Source: Acidocella sp.
GTDB lineage: Bacteria > Pseudomonadota > Alphaproteobacteria > Acetobacterales > Acetobacteraceae
Assembly (NCBI GenBank): GCA_027308685.1
Contig: DAIDEE010000006.1
Location: forward strand, 62,001 to 126,000
Direction of reading: 5' to 3'
Length of the DNA stretch: 64,000 nt
In this document: positions 54,142 through 63,961 of the stretch, one piece after another
Layout of the letters: every line of letters starts with the position of its first letter
Position numbering within the stretch: position 1 is the stretch's first letter
The notes under the pieces: model-generated
Seen by the model: the letters and a program-made list of their open reading frames with translations, nothing else
What the model was told of the DNA's origin: nothing
The model's database searches: none
Position numbers and translations under genes: made by a program

Positions 54142-54627
54142 TTAGCGCTTGGAGAACTGGAAGCTACGGCGGGCCTTCGCTTTGCCGTACTTTTTACGTT
54201 CAACCATCCGGCTATCACGGGTCAGGAACCCGGCAACCTTCAGGATACCGCGCAATTCCGGTTCATAGAGTTGCAACGCGCGCGAAATACCATGGCGTAC
54301 TGCGCCGGCCTGACCGGACAGACCACCACCAACGACCGTGCACATCACGTCGAACTGGTTGTAGCGGTCAGCTACCAGGAATGGCTGGGTGATCAGCATC
54401 CGCAACACCGGGCGGGCGAAATACACCGGAGCTTTTTTGCCATTGACCATGATCTCGCCCTTGCCAGGCTTGATCCAAACACGGGCAACGGCGTTTTTGC
54501 GGCGGCCCGTGGCGTACGAGCGGCCTTGCGCGTCACGCTTGGGCTCACGTTTTGGGGCAGCGGTTTCAGCGGTGACAACGCCGGCCATGTCTTTCAGGCC
54601 GGCAAAGCTGTTGGTTGATTCAGACAT
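54142..54627 (-). CDS. rpsI: 30S ribosomal protein S9
   Basis: The 161-residue product has an N-terminal alphaproteobacterial extension of about 35 residues, then the S9 core with [18 protein letters not shown] and the C-terminal [17 protein letters not shown] that reaches the P-site tRNA. The ATG at 54627 has GGAGAG before it; a TTG two codons upstream is less likely. It follows rplM by two bases. Its last 24 bases are the att core of the inserted element. Confidence 0.97.
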   Translation of the reverse strand: MSESTNSFAGLKDMAGVVTAETAAPKREPKRDAQGRSYATGRRKNAVARVWIKPGKGEIMVNGKKAPVYFARPVLRMLITQPFLVADRYNQFDVMCTVVGGGLSGQAGAVRHGISRALQLYEPELRGILKVAGFLTRDSRMVERKKYGKAKARRSFQFSKR

Positions 54628-54629
54628 GC

Positions 54630-55094
54630 TCAATCTCTCCGGTTCTTGGCGTTAAGCGCGCCGACATCAAACGGCTTTGGCTGCTGGGCGGCATGCGGGT
54701 GCTCAGCGCCAGCATACACATATAAATTTTTCATCTGCTGGCGTTGCAGCGGGCCGCGCGTAATCATGCGCTCAATGGCTTTTTCCACGACGCGCTGCGG
54801 GTTAGCGCTGGCCAGACGATCCTTGATGGTCCGTCCCTTGATGCCGCCGGCATAGCCGGTATGGTAATAAAGCACCGACTGTTCCATTTTTTTGCCGGTC
54901 AGCTTAATTTTTTCGGCATTCACGATGATGATATTGTCACCACAATCAACATGCGGCGTGAATTGCGGCTTGTGCTTACCACGCAGACGGCTGGCGACGA
55001 TGGCAGCTAGTCGGCCCAGAATCAGGCCTTCGGCGTCGATCAACACCCAGTCCTTCTTTACATCCGCTGGTTTCAGCGAAACGGTCGTTCTCAT
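54630..55094 (-). CDS. rplM: 50S ribosomal protein L13
   Basis: The 154-residue L13 starts at the ATG at 55094; the longer frame to 55184 has no ribosome site. It contains [20 protein letters not shown] and the conserved [18 protein letters not shown] and [14 protein letters not shown] segments. It and rpsI form the usual two-gene operon. Confidence 0.97.
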   Translation of the reverse strand: MRTTVSLKPADVKKDWVLIDAEGLILGRLAAIVASRLRGKHKPQFTPHVDCGDNIIIVNAEKIKLTGKKMEQSVLYYHTGYAGGIKGRTIKDRLASANPQRVVEKAIERMITRGPLQRQQMKNLYVYAGAEHPHAAQQPKPFDVGALNAKNRRD

Positions 55095-55218
55095 GTTCAG
55101 GTCCCTTAAATCAGAGGCCGCTCTATCCTGATTTTCCAGCACTAAGTCAAGGGGTTGGGTGTGTGGTATTATAATACCGTACAAAGAGCGGCGGTTTTAT
55201 CCAGGCTTTCCGCCAGCT

Positions 55219-55578
55219 TCAATCCAGCCGCGGTTCGGTTCGGCGCACTGGCCGGGGCGGTAATCGCGGGTCATTGCGCGGGTCTGGCGGTTGCACAGGC
55301 TGTTGGGCGGATTTCATTCGGCCAAAATGCGGAAAATTTTCGAAATCGTCGTCGGCCGCCAGGATTTTGGTTGCTGGACTGGCTGTTTTATTGGCCAGAT
55401 ATCGAATTTCATCATGCAAGGCGTCAATCTGCGCTTCAATCGCATCCAGCCGGGCTTTCACGCCAAATACTGAGAACGGCATAATCAGGAACACCAGCGC
55501 GTAAAGCAGAACGGGCAGGGCAGCCAACAGGAACGCCCAGGCTGGCAGCCATACCGGCAGGGTAAAGGGCATATTCAT
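55219..55578 (-). CDS. Small membrane protein with coiled coil
   Basis: The 119-residue product has one or two hydrophobic segments near its N-terminus (AWAFLLAALPVLLYALVFLI). A short coiled-coil stretch (ARLDAIEAQIDALHDEIRYL) and a proline/arginine-rich tail follow. No family recognised. It is 24 bases downstream of purH's stop on the same strand and may be the last gene of that operon. Confidence 0.6.
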   Translation of the reverse strand: MNMPFTLPVWLPAWAFLLAALPVLLYALVFLIMPFSVFGVKARLDAIEAQIDALHDEIRYLANKTASPATKILAADDDFENFPHFGRMKSAQQPVQPPDPRNDPRLPPRPVRRTEPRLD

Positions 55579-55602
55579 GGTGATCGACCTACCATAAAAC
55601 CC

Positions 55603-57156
55603 TCAGTGCCGGAAATGCCGCATACCGGTAAACACCATGGCAACACCAGCCTCATCGGCAGCGGCGATCACGTCAGCATCGCGAATCGAGCCGCCTGGCT
55701 GGATCACGCATTTCGCACCGGCCGCTATGGCGGCCTGCAACCCATCGGCAAACGGGAAGAACGCATCGGAGGCCACCACGCAGTTTTTCATATCCAACCC
55801 GGCTGCCTTGCCGCGCCAGGCGGCAATGCGGGCGGAGTCCAACCGGTTCATCTGCCCGGCCCCAATGCCCAGCGTGGCTCCAGCTTTGGCATAGATGATC
55901 GCGTTAGACTTCACATGCTTACAAACCTTGAACGCAAATACCATGTCGGCGATCTCGGCAGGCGTGGGGGCACGTTGAGTAACAATTTTCCATTCGGCGG
56001 GCTGAGACTGCCCATTATCACGGCTTTGCACCAGAAAGCCGCCGGCGATGGATTTGAAGGTTGTTCCAGATTCATCAGCAGCCGGCACGCCGCCGGTGAG
56101 CAGCAACCGCAGGTTTTTCTTTTTGGCCAAAATCTCCTTGGCTTCATCGGTCGCATCTGGCGCAATGATGACCTCGGTGAAGATCGTCGCAATTTTAGCC
56201 GCCGTTACGCTGTCCAGCATCCGGTTGAGTGCCACAATGCCGCCGAACGCGGAAACTGGGTCGCAGGCTAATGCCGCGTCCCAGGCATCGGTGACATGAG
56301 CCGCCGTTGCAACGCCGCAGGGGTTGGCGTGTTTCACGATCACGATCGTGGGGTACGCGAATTCGGCCACGCACTCAAACGCCGCATCAGTGTCGTTGAG
56401 ATTGTTGTAGGAGAGTTCCTTACCTTGAACCTGGGTCGCAGTGGCCACGCCAAAGCGGGGCGCCGTGGTATAAAATGCAGCGCTCTGGTGAGGGTTTTCG
56501 CCGTAACGCAAGGTTTGCTTCAGGCTTCCACTGATGGTCATGGTGGCTGGGTAGGTCTCACCATTGTGGGCGGCGAACCAGGTGGCGATAGCACTGTCGT
56601 AAGCGCTGGTTCGGGCGTAAGCAGCCCCGGCCAGTGCTTGGCGTGTTGCTAATCTGGTGCCGCCGTGGGTGGTGATCTCGGCTAAAACAGTGGCGTAATG
56701 TCCAGCGTCCGTCAGCACCGCCACAAAATCGTGGTTCTTGGCGGCGGCGCGGATCAGGGCAGGGCCGCCGATGTCGATGTTCTCTACACAATCCTCAAAT
56801 GCCGCGCCGCGTGCCACGGTGGCCTCGAACGGATATAAATTGACTGCCACCAGATCAATCGGGGCGATGTTATGCGTTTGCATTTGTGCCAGATGCTCGG
56901 GCAAATCCCGCCGCCCCAGAATGCCGCCATGAATTTGCGGTACCAGGGTTTTCACCCGGCCATCCAGAATTTCCGGAAAGCCAGTATGGTCGGAGACATC
57001 CTTAACCGGCACCCCGGCATCACGCAGCGCCTTGGCCGAACCACCGGTTGAGAGAATTTCCACATTGTGGTCCACCAGGGCGCGAGCAAATTCCACCAAG
57101 CCGGTTTTGTCGGACACCGAAATCAACGCCCGGCGAATGGTCACAATATCAGTCAT
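55603..57156 (-). CDS. purH: Bifunctional IMP cyclohydrolase/AICAR formyltransferase
   Basis: The 517-residue enzyme starts at the ATG at 57156 ([20 protein letters not shown]). It has an N-terminal cyclohydrolase (MGS-like) domain and a C-terminal AICAR transformylase with [15 protein letters not shown] carrying the catalytic Lys-His. It performs the last two steps of IMP synthesis. It is ten bases after creA. The size is normal. Confidence 0.96.
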   Translation of the reverse strand: MTDIVTIRRALISVSDKTGLVEFARALVDHNVEILSTGGSAKALRDAGVPVKDVSDHTGFPEILDGRVKTLVPQIHGGILGRRDLPEHLAQMQTHNIAPIDLVAVNLYPFEATVARGAAFEDCVENIDIGGPALIRAAAKNHDFVAVLTDAGHYATVLAEITTHGGTRLATRQALAGAAYARTSAYDSAIATWFAAHNGETYPATMTISGSLKQTLRYGENPHQSAAFYTTAPRFGVATATQVQGKELSYNNLNDTDAAFECVAEFAYPTIVIVKHANPCGVATAAHVTDAWDAALACDPVSAFGGIVALNRMLDSVTAAKIATIFTEVIIAPDATDEAKEILAKKKNLRLLLTGGVPAADESGTTFKSIAGGFLVQSRDNGQSQPAEWKIVTQRAPTPAEIADMVFAFKVCKHVKSNAIIYAKAGATLGIGAGQMNRLDSARIAAWRGKAAGLDMKNCVVASDAFFPFADGLQAAIAAGAKCVIQPGGSIRDADVIAAADEAGVAMVFTGMRHFRH

Positions 57157-57166
57157 CGCAAAGTCC

Positions 57167-57637
57167 TTATGGTTTATCAGGGGCGCCGGTATTGGCCACC
57201 GGCACGGCGGAAACGGCGTTGGCGGGGAAGCCATGCAGTAGCTTGGTGCTGATCAGCACATACACCAGGGCGTGTTTATCGGCGTCGACCATGCGGGTCA
57301 GAACAAAATGTTTGAATAAAAAAGATGCGGAAATTGCCGCAACTTCTTCTTTTTGTGGTAAACTGGCTGGCAGCGTGACTGGCCCAGCGGCAATGCAGGA
57401 GAGCGCAAACTGGCTGGGGTCGGTGGCAACACCAATACCGCCGGCTACACCGCCGGTTTGCGCGAACGAGGCGTAACATTCAATATTCGGAATTTTAGGG
57501 TCTTCAAGCCGTTGCACCACCACTTTGTCGTTGGGGCCCACCAGCCGGAAATTGGTGCTCACACTGCCAATCTGCTGGTCAGCCAGCGCTGGTGTAGCAA
57601 AACAGGCAAGTAATGCGGCGGCAAACAGGCGTTTCAT
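57167..57637 (-). CDS. CreA-family protein
   Basis: The 156-residue exported protein has a signal peptide ([19 protein letters not shown]) followed by [20 protein letters not shown] and a [16 protein letters not shown] segment, which match CreA. Two cysteines (about residues 54 and 81) are conserved. The function is unknown. Its start overlaps the GT4 stop by four bases (ATGA). Confidence 0.85.
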   Translation of the reverse strand: MKRLFAAALLACFATPALADQQIGSVSTNFRLVGPNDKVVVQRLEDPKIPNIECYASFAQTGGVAGGIGVATDPSQFALSCIAAGPVTLPASLPQKEEVAAISASFLFKHFVLTRMVDADKHALVYVLISTKLLHGFPANAVSAVPVANTGAPDKP

Positions 57638-58779
57638 CGGGCACTCCGGGGTTCGGTCAGTGCGTCATACACCAAAAGCGTTTTTTCACAGATAATTGCA
57701 TCGGCAAATTCCTGTTCGGTGCGTAACCGCCCGGCAGCGCCCATTTTGACGCGTAAGTCCGGGCTGTCGATCAGTTTTTTTAATGCCGCCGCCAGCGCCG
57801 TGGCATTGCGTGGCGGCACAATAAACCCGGTTACCCCGTCCACCACGGCCTCGCGGCAACCAGGAACATCGGTGGTCACCAATGGCTTGCCGGAAGCAGC
57901 CGCCTCCAGCGCAGACTTCGGCAGCCCCTCGCGGTAGGTGGACGGCTGGCAGGCGATATGTGCGCCGGCCAGTAATGCGGGAATATCGCGCCGTGGCCCC
58001 AGCCATGTCACCAGCCCCTCAGCCTGCCAGCCCAGCAATTCAGCATCGGTCGCACTGTTAGGGTTGCCGGGGTCCGGCGCACCAACCAGCACAAATTCAG
58101 CCTGACCGCGCAATATCCGCGCCGCCTCGATGAAGACGGGGATACCTTTTTCCTTGATCATGCGGGCGATCAAAATAATCCGCACCGGCGGTGGCGGCTC
58201 AGGCGCCGGGGCAAAATCCGAAATATCCACGCCAGCCCCCCGGATCAGCACGGCGGTCCCAGGCCGGATCATGCCAGCCGCTTCCAATGCCGCCATATCA
58301 TCAGGGTTTTCAAACACCACCCCCGAGTTCGGCGGCGACAAGGTGAGTTTCAGGGCAAAACTCACCATCGGTTTCAATATTTTTGCCAGAAGTTTGTCGG
58401 ATGAATACACAAACCCCAGCCCAACCGGCGCATTCAGAACCGCTTTTACCCCCGCCAAGCGCGCCGCCAGTCCGCCCACAATGATCGGTTTTAGTGCCAC
58501 ATGATGCACAAGATCTGGCTGCAAGCGTTTGTATATACGAGAAATATCCCACGCGAACCAAAACTCTGCAAACGGGTTTAACCGCTTGCGGTTAAACGGC
58601 ACGCCAATCACCTCAATACCTGCCGCCTCAATGACGGCGCTTGCTTCGCTGGTGCGGGCCAACAGCACCACGCGCCAGCCCGCCTTTTTGGCAGCCAAGC
58701 CGCGCTTAATAAAATGTGAGAGGAAAAACCAGTCTTCGGTGATTAAAAATGCCAGGATTTTTTGATCTGATGTGCTCAT
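57634..58779 (-). CDS. Glycosyltransferase family 4
   Basis: This 381-residue GT-B enzyme has an N-terminal acceptor half and a nucleotide-sugar half with IILIARMIKEKGIPVFIEAA and the EGLPKSALEAAASGKPLVTT motif (EX7E-like, about residue 287 on). Members transfer UDP- or GDP-sugars to lipids or polysaccharide. It sits 14 bases after galE. Use of a galactose-type sugar from GalE is only suggested. Confidence 0.88.
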   Translation of the reverse strand: MSTSDQKILAFLITEDWFFLSHFIKRGLAAKKAGWRVVLLARTSEASAVIEAAGIEVIGVPFNRKRLNPFAEFWFAWDISRIYKRLQPDLVHHVALKPIIVGGLAARLAGVKAVLNAPVGLGFVYSSDKLLAKILKPMVSFALKLTLSPPNSGVVFENPDDMAALEAAGMIRPGTAVLIRGAGVDISDFAPAPEPPPPVRIILIARMIKEKGIPVFIEAARILRGQAEFVLVGAPDPGNPNSATDAELLGWQAEGLVTWLGPRRDIPALLAGAHIACQPSTYREGLPKSALEAAASGKPLVTTDVPGCREAVVDGVTGFIVPPRNATALAAALKKLIDSPDLRVKMGAAGRLRTEQEFADAIICEKTLLVYDALTEPRSAR

Positions 58780-58793
58780 CTCAGAGCCCGATC

Positions 58794-59810
58794 TTAAACA
58801 TCATTAATTCCCGCCCGCTTGGCCTGCCATCGCCAGGCATCCCGGCACATGTCGTCAATATCAAGCTCGGCCCGCCAGCCCAATGTCGCCTCGGCCAGCG
58901 CCGGGTTGGCATAATAGCTGGCCACATCCCCCGGCCGGCGCGGTGCGATGTTAAGCGGAATTTTCCGTCCGGTGGCGCGCTCAAACGCCTGCACCAGCTC
59001 CAGTACCGATATTCCAACGCCGGTTCCCAGATTAACGGTCAGCGACACGTCGTTCGCAATAATATGTTCTACCGCCAGCGCATGGGCGCGGGCCAAGTCC
59101 ATCACATGGATATAATCACGCACCCCGGTACCGTCGGGCGTGGCATAGTCATTACCAAACACATTTAAATACGGGCGTTCGCCGGTCGCAACCTGGGTGA
59201 CGTAAGGCATCAAATTATTTGGTATCCCGCTGGGCGTTTCACCGATCATCGCCGACGGATGCGCCCCGACGGGGTTAAAATACCGCAAATTCGCCGCCGC
59301 CAGCAATTTGCCGGTGCGGGCGAGGTCACGAACCAAATCCTCCATCACCAGCTTGGTCCGGCCATAGATGTTGCTCACCCGCGTCGGCGCATCCTCTAAA
59401 ATTGGCGAGCGATCCGGCTGGCCGTACACGGTGGCCGAGGAGCTGAACACCAGCCGCCGCACGTTGGCCTGTTGCATCGCCTCAAACAGCCTGATCGTTC
59501 CTACGATGTTCATATCGTAATACAACAAGGGGTCCGCTTCACTGTCCCCCACCGCTTTCAAGGCGGCAAAATGGATGACGGCATCAACCGGAAACGCCAT
59601 AAGCGCCTCGGTGACGGCCTTTACATCCCTTATATCGGCCTCGATGACCGGAAATAATTTGCCGGTTAACTGCCGCAAACGTCCTGGTACGTCGCGTTCG
59701 GCATTACTGAAATTATCGAGCAGCACCACATGATGGCCGCGTTCCACCAGCGCCACGGCGGTATGCGAGGCAATGTAGCCAGCCCCGCCGGTGAGAAGAA
59801 TATCCGCCAT
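58794..59810 (-). CDS. galE: UDP-glucose 4-epimerase
   Basis: The 338-residue extended SDR starts at the ATG at 59810 (MADILLTGGAGYIASH) and has the NAD motif GGAGYIASH and the YGRTK active-site tetrad Tyr-Lys. NPVGAHPSAMIGE follows. It interconverts UDP-glucose and UDP-galactose. It lies between the heparinase-like gene and the glycosyltransferase. The size fits GalE and the motifs do not fit dTDP-glucose dehydratase. Confidence 0.92.
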   Translation of the reverse strand: MADILLTGGAGYIASHTAVALVERGHHVVLLDNFSNAERDVPGRLRQLTGKLFPVIEADIRDVKAVTEALMAFPVDAVIHFAALKAVGDSEADPLLYYDMNIVGTIRLFEAMQQANVRRLVFSSSATVYGQPDRSPILEDAPTRVSNIYGRTKLVMEDLVRDLARTGKLLAAANLRYFNPVGAHPSAMIGETPSGIPNNLMPYVTQVATGERPYLNVFGNDYATPDGTGVRDYIHVMDLARAHALAVEHIIANDVSLTVNLGTGVGISVLELVQAFERATGRKIPLNIAPRRPGDVASYYANPALAEATLGWRAELDIDDMCRDAWRWQAKRAGINDV

Positions 59811-59827
59811 CAAACCCCCTTCAGACG

Positions 59828-61423
59828 CTAACCGACTTTGGTGATCGCCCATTTTATCTGTTGCGGCCCATCCTGGTGTCCGGTCAACACCACCTGCTCG
59901 GCGCGGCGGGGTTCGTTGAGGCCAAAATACACGCTCTCCTCAACCGTCATTCTGGCTTGGTCAGCCCGTAACCGCCACCCCTGGCCAGAGGGTAGCCGCA
60001 ACAGCACCGCGCCATGGTCCTGTTGCAGGCTGGCGGTTACGTTGGGGTGCAAATGGAACCGCACCACAAACGGTTGCGGCTGCTCGGCTTCAACAATGTC
60101 TTCCCCGCGTAAGTCCTCGCCGCTGTCGGAGAGGTATAATTGGCGCCGGTGGACTGCCCCGAATAACTTGCCCCAGCCGTCATGGCTGGCTTCCAGCCAA
60201 TGTGCGCCCCCGGCTTCATGGCGCTGGGAATGGACATTGAGCGGCCGGCGTCCCAGCCCGTTTTCACGTAATTCCGAGGAGGCGACATCGGCGATGGTCA
60301 GTGTAGAATGGGCAGCGGTGGAGCGCAGTGCATCCCGCCATTCCGGGCCTGCCGCGGGTGCCGCGCCGCAATTCACAATCAGCCGTTCCTTGCCGATTGA
60401 AAATTCAAATGAGCAGGTCCCGGCATGGGCAAAGCGGTCCAGCCCCGGTGCGGGCGGCGCACCTGCGTCGATGATCACCAGGCTTTTGCCCGCGGCTAGC
60501 CGATAAAACCCGCTGGCACCGATGGCCGCTGGCGCCCTCCCACTCCGGCCCGCCTGGCTTAGCACTAAATCCACAAGGCTCGGTAAATCCTCCTTCGAGC
60601 CATTGAACAGAGCCAGCCCGCCGTCACCATGCCGTAACGCCCGCAAAGCCAGGGCCATGCGCTCGATAACGCCCGCCATCGCCACCGGGGCGGCGATTTT
60701 GCCTACCTGCAACAAGGCGCGGATTTCACATAAATCCTGCAAAGCCGCTAAATGTGCCGCCGGGCTGCGTTCAATATGGCAGCCATCCGATAAAATTTGC
60801 CGCTCGACCTCTGCGGTCAGAAATTTTAAGGCCCGCGTCAGATAGTTGGCATGTTCCGGCATCGCCACCGAGGCAGCGAGCAGCCCCTTCAGTGCGGTTA
60901 ATGCCCGTCCATCTTGCTCCTCGGCCGGGAGAGCGGCTGACAATGTGCGCGCTTCGGCCACCAGTCGGCTCATCAATTGCTGGCGGAAATCATCATTCGC
61001 GGACGCTGCAAAAAAATCATAATGGCCGAGCCAGGCTGTGATTCGTGCCCCCGAGACATCGGGCTGGGCGCTCAAGGGGTCAAGCTGCTCTTCGTCCAGA
61101 AACTCCGACACCAGGTGCCGGGCTCGGGAACGGGCGGCATCGGTGCCGAGCGCTCGTAAATCACGCAACCAGCTAAAGCCAAGTGTGTGCGTCCGTAACA
61201 AAGAAGCACCCGGTAAATGCGAAAATGGCCGTGTGGGCATTGGCTTGCCCGCCCCTAAATACTCCAAGTCTCCCTTGACCAACCTTGCGCCACGGCTGGG
61301 GTCCCCTGGCCACGGATCGCGGATCGGCAACGCCGGCGCGTCGGGGAAATTCGCCGCGCGCATGTTTTGCAGTCTGGCGATTAAAAATCTGGCGTTGCGG
61401 GAGAAACCGCCCGGCTGTGTCAT
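59828..61423 (-). CDS. Heparinase II/III-family protein
   Basis: The protein of about 531 residues starts at the ATG at 61423, which overlaps the rpe stop (ATGA). It has an N-terminal alpha/alpha helical part (FLIARLQNMRAAN) and a C-terminal beta-sandwich with CSFEFSIGKERLIVNCG and RSTAAHSTLTI. The family cleaves acidic polysaccharides or modifies capsule, but most members in this context are uncharacterised. Position after rsmB and rpe is usual in alphaproteobacteria. Confidence 0.85.
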   Translation of the reverse strand: MTQPGGFSRNARFLIARLQNMRAANFPDAPALPIRDPWPGDPSRGARLVKGDLEYLGAGKPMPTRPFSHLPGASLLRTHTLGFSWLRDLRALGTDAARSRARHLVSEFLDEEQLDPLSAQPDVSGARITAWLGHYDFFAASANDDFRQQLMSRLVAEARTLSAALPAEEQDGRALTALKGLLAASVAMPEHANYLTRALKFLTAEVERQILSDGCHIERSPAAHLAALQDLCEIRALLQVGKIAAPVAMAGVIERMALALRALRHGDGGLALFNGSKEDLPSLVDLVLSQAGRSGRAPAAIGASGFYRLAAGKSLVIIDAGAPPAPGLDRFAHAGTCSFEFSIGKERLIVNCGAAPAAGPEWRDALRSTAAHSTLTIADVASSELRENGLGRRPLNVHSQRHEAGGAHWLEASHDGWGKLFGAVHRRQLYLSDSGEDLRGEDIVEAEQPQPFVVRFHLHPNVTASLQQDHGAVLLRLPSGQGWRLRADQARMTVEESVYFGLNEPRRAEQVVLTGHQDGPQQIKWAITKVG

Positions 61424-62124
61424 CCCGCCGAGACCGCGAATTCCGGCATGATTTTCGGTGCCGCCGCGCGGAGATCGGCGATCGCCCCGGCGTAATCGGG
61501 CTTGCCGAATACCGCCGTGCCAGCCACCAGGCAATCCGCGCCAACATTCAGAACATCGCGCGCCGTGACAGGCGTAATGCCACCGTCGATCTGCAAATAA
61601 ATATCGCGCCCGGTGGCGTCGATCATCCTTCGCAGCGTGGCGATTTTTGCCAATTGCGACTCGATGAAGGCTTGTCCGCCAAAACCCGGGTTTACGGTCA
61701 TCACCATGATGATATCCACGAGGTCCAGCACATGCGCCACGGTATCCACCGGGGTTGCCGGGTTCAATACCACGCCGGCCTTTTTGCCCAGGCTGCGAAT
61801 AAGCTGCAGGGTACGGTGCAAATGCGGCCCGGCTTCAGGGTGCACGCTGATATGGTCTGCCCCGGCGTCGGCGAAGGCCACGATGTAGGGGTCAACCGGC
61901 GCGATCATCAAATGCACATCTAGGGGGATTTTGCTGCGTGACTTCAAAGCTTTCACCACCAGCGGGCCAAATGTGATGTTGGGCACAAAATGTCCGTCCA
62001 TCACATCAAGATGCAGCCAATCCGCCCCGGCATTTTCAACCGCCTCGGCTTCAGCGCCAAGGCGCAAAAAATCGGCTGCCAGCAGGCTGGGGGCTATAAT
62101 AAGGGGATTCGTTACAGGTTTCAT
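61420..62124 (-). CDS. rpe: Ribulose-phosphate 3-epimerase
   Basis: The 234-residue TIM-barrel enzyme has IAPSLLAADF, the metal-binding WLHLDVMDGHFVPN, DVHLMIAPVDPYI and VMTVNPGFGGQAFI. It interconverts ribulose-5-phosphate and xylulose-5-phosphate. It is downstream of rsmB by 42 bases and overlaps the heparinase-like gene. Confidence 0.96.
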   Translation of the reverse strand: MKPVTNPLIIAPSLLAADFLRLGAEAEAVENAGADWLHLDVMDGHFVPNITFGPLVVKALKSRSKIPLDVHLMIAPVDPYIVAFADAGADHISVHPEAGPHLHRTLQLIRSLGKKAGVVLNPATPVDTVAHVLDLVDIIMVMTVNPGFGGQAFIESQLAKIATLRRMIDATGRDIYLQIDGGITPVTARDVLNVGADCLVAGTAVFGKPDYAGAIADLRAAAPKIMPEFAVSAG

Positions 62125-62166
62125 GGTGCAGTTGTACCTAACCCGCTGTAGCTTTCACAAGGCTAG

Positions 62167-63390
62167 TTACGATTTGGTCAGCCTTGCGATGAAAAAACCG
62201 TCTATCCCGCCTTTTTCAGTCCATAACCCAGGATGTGTGCGGATGTTTTTTTCTGCTGTGACGGCTTCCGGCAGGCTTGCCAGCCCTAGCCGGTCATGAC
62301 GCAACCCAAGGCGTTTGCAGGCGGCATTCACCCTGGCCTCGCCTTCTTCGGGCTGTAATGAGCACACTGCGTAAACCAGCCGCCCTCCGGGACTCAGCAT
62401 CTCAAAGGCGGCGTCCAATAGTTGGTCCTGCAGCCGGTTAAGGGCGATAATGTCGCGGGCTTTGCGAATATGCAGCAAATCCGGGTGGCGGCGGATGGTG
62501 CCGGTGGCGCTGCACGGGGCGTCCAGTAAAATCGCGGGGAAGGTCTCAGCCGGTTGCCAGGTGGTGGCATCCGCCAGCACGGTTTCAACATCCAACTGCA
62601 GCCGCGCCAGATTCCCCTTCAAGGTGCCCATCCGCCCGGCGTCGCGCTCCACGGCTGTCACCTTCGCCCCCGTCGCCGCCAACTGGGCGGTTTTGCCGCC
62701 TGGGGCGGCGCATAAATCAAGCACCCGTTCGCCCGGCTGCACGTTCAAAATCAAAGCGGGCAGGGTGGCGGCCACATCCTGCACCCAAAAATCACCTTCG
62801 GCGTAGCCCGCAAGCTCGGTAACCGATGTGCCGGCCGGGAACCTGAACGAGCCTGTGGGTAATCTCTCACCATCCATCACGATACCTGGCTTAACGGTCA
62901 CATCCAGCGGCGCCTCGGTCTGGTGAGCAGTTGCGATGGCACGTGCGTTGGCCCCCCAGCTTGACCACGCCCAGACCGGCGTATCCAACCGGGGCATGTC
63001 CAGACCATCCAGAAGCTCTCTCCCACCGGTAGCGACCTTGCGGAGCACTGCGTTGATCAGCCCGGCGAAGGCTTCCAGCTTGTTGGCTTTTGCCAAATCC
63101 ACAGCCGTCCCCACGGCGGCATGGGGTGGACTGTCCAAAAATAGCGATGCCGCTGCCCCAAGCCACAAAATATACCGTACTGCCTGCGGTGGTTCACGCT
63201 GCAAAAACCCTTCCAGCACGGCGTTTAACGTGCCGGTGTGACGTAACACCGTGGCGGTCAGCCGATGTGCTGCGGCCTTGTCGCGCGAATCGATTTTCGG
63301 CAAGGAATCCAGAGCTGAGTCCAGCGACATATTGCGGGTTAAAACGGCCTTTAGCAGCTCCAGGGCCGCTTGGCGGGTTGGGTCTTTCAT
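62167..63390 (-). CDS. rsmB: 16S rRNA m5C methyltransferase, RsmB family
   Basis: The 407-residue protein has an N-terminal NusB-like RNA-binding part (RQAALELLKAVLTR) and a SAM-binding domain (VLDLCAAPGGKTAQLAATG). The two catalytic cysteines are in LDAPCSATGTIRRHPD and YAVCSLQPEEGE. It methylates a cytosine in 16S rRNA (C967 in E. coli). It is first in the minus-strand run and lies next to tRNA-Ala. Confidence 0.94.
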   Translation of the reverse strand: MKDPTRQAALELLKAVLTRNMSLDSALDSLPKIDSRDKAAAHRLTATVLRHTGTLNAVLEGFLQREPPQAVRYILWLGAAASLFLDSPPHAAVGTAVDLAKANKLEAFAGLINAVLRKVATGGRELLDGLDMPRLDTPVWAWSSWGANARAIATAHQTEAPLDVTVKPGIVMDGERLPTGSFRFPAGTSVTELAGYAEGDFWVQDVAATLPALILNVQPGERVLDLCAAPGGKTAQLAATGAKVTAVERDAGRMGTLKGNLARLQLDVETVLADATTWQPAETFPAILLDAPCSATGTIRRHPDLLHIRKARDIIALNRLQDQLLDAAFEMLSPGGRLVYAVCSLQPEEGEARVNAACKRLGLRHDRLGLASLPEAVTAEKNIRTHPGLWTEKGGIDGFFIARLTKS

Positions 63391-63403
63391 AAAAATTGAA
63401 CCC

Positions 63404-63479
<76 letters not shown>

Positions 63480-63606
63480 TGTCTGATTGTTGAAATCGAA
63501 AGGGTTCATCTGGTGCGTGGCATCGCGTATCGCTGCAACTAAGTCAAGTATTTGCCTCAAAGCCCGCCTCCCGCTACTGCTGCGCAAGGTTTTTTTGGGA
63601 TGTATC

Positions 63607-63915
63607 ATGGTCAACGCAATCTTCTGGCTCGCTGATGAGCTGATCAGCCTTTATATTTTTGCCGTGATCGCCGCCGTGGTGATCTCAATGTTGATCGCAT
63701 TCGGTGTCATCAACAGCCGCAACCAAATCGTCTATCAGGTGGCGGATTTTCTGGGTCGGCTCACCGATCCCGCGCTTAATGTGATTCGCCGCTGGCTGCC
63801 CAATTTCGGCAGCATCGATATCAGCCCGGTCATTCTCATTCTGCTGCTGGATGCGCTACGCATGGTGCTGGGCGATATTCATTTGCATTTGGCGCTCGTC
63901 GGCTTGAACTTTTGA
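63607..63915 (+). CDS. YggT-family membrane protein
   Basis: The 102-residue product starts at the ATG at 63607 (MVNAIFWLADELISLYIFAV). It has two hydrophobic blocks separated by a soluble loop with the family signature LTDPALNVIRRWLPNFGSIDISPVI (split here as LTDPALNVIRRWLP and then SIDISPV). YggT proteins are small inner membrane proteins of unknown or osmotic-shock-related role. A longer frame to 63487 runs into the tRNA flank and is not used. Confidence 0.88.
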   Translation: MVNAIFWLADELISLYIFAVIAAVVISMLIAFGVINSRNQIVYQVADFLGRLTDPALNVIRRWLPNFGSIDISPVILILLLDALRMVLGDIHLHLALVGLNF

Positions 63916-63961
63916 TCCACCGCTCCGTCTACAGGTTGGTTGTATTTAAAGGTCAATATAG

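Larger units (their letters stand above)
52002..54165. mobile_element. Degenerate element integrated in the 3' end of rpsI
   Basis: A 24-bp perfect direct repeat covers the last codons and stop of rpsI: 54142-54165 inside the gene and 52002-52025 at the far side. Between lie a vapBC pair, a truncated integrase next to rpsI, att-like repeats and its own terminator. This is the expected outcome of site-specific integration that restores the gene from the element's att core. The integrase is broken, so it is now fixed. Confidence 0.85.
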
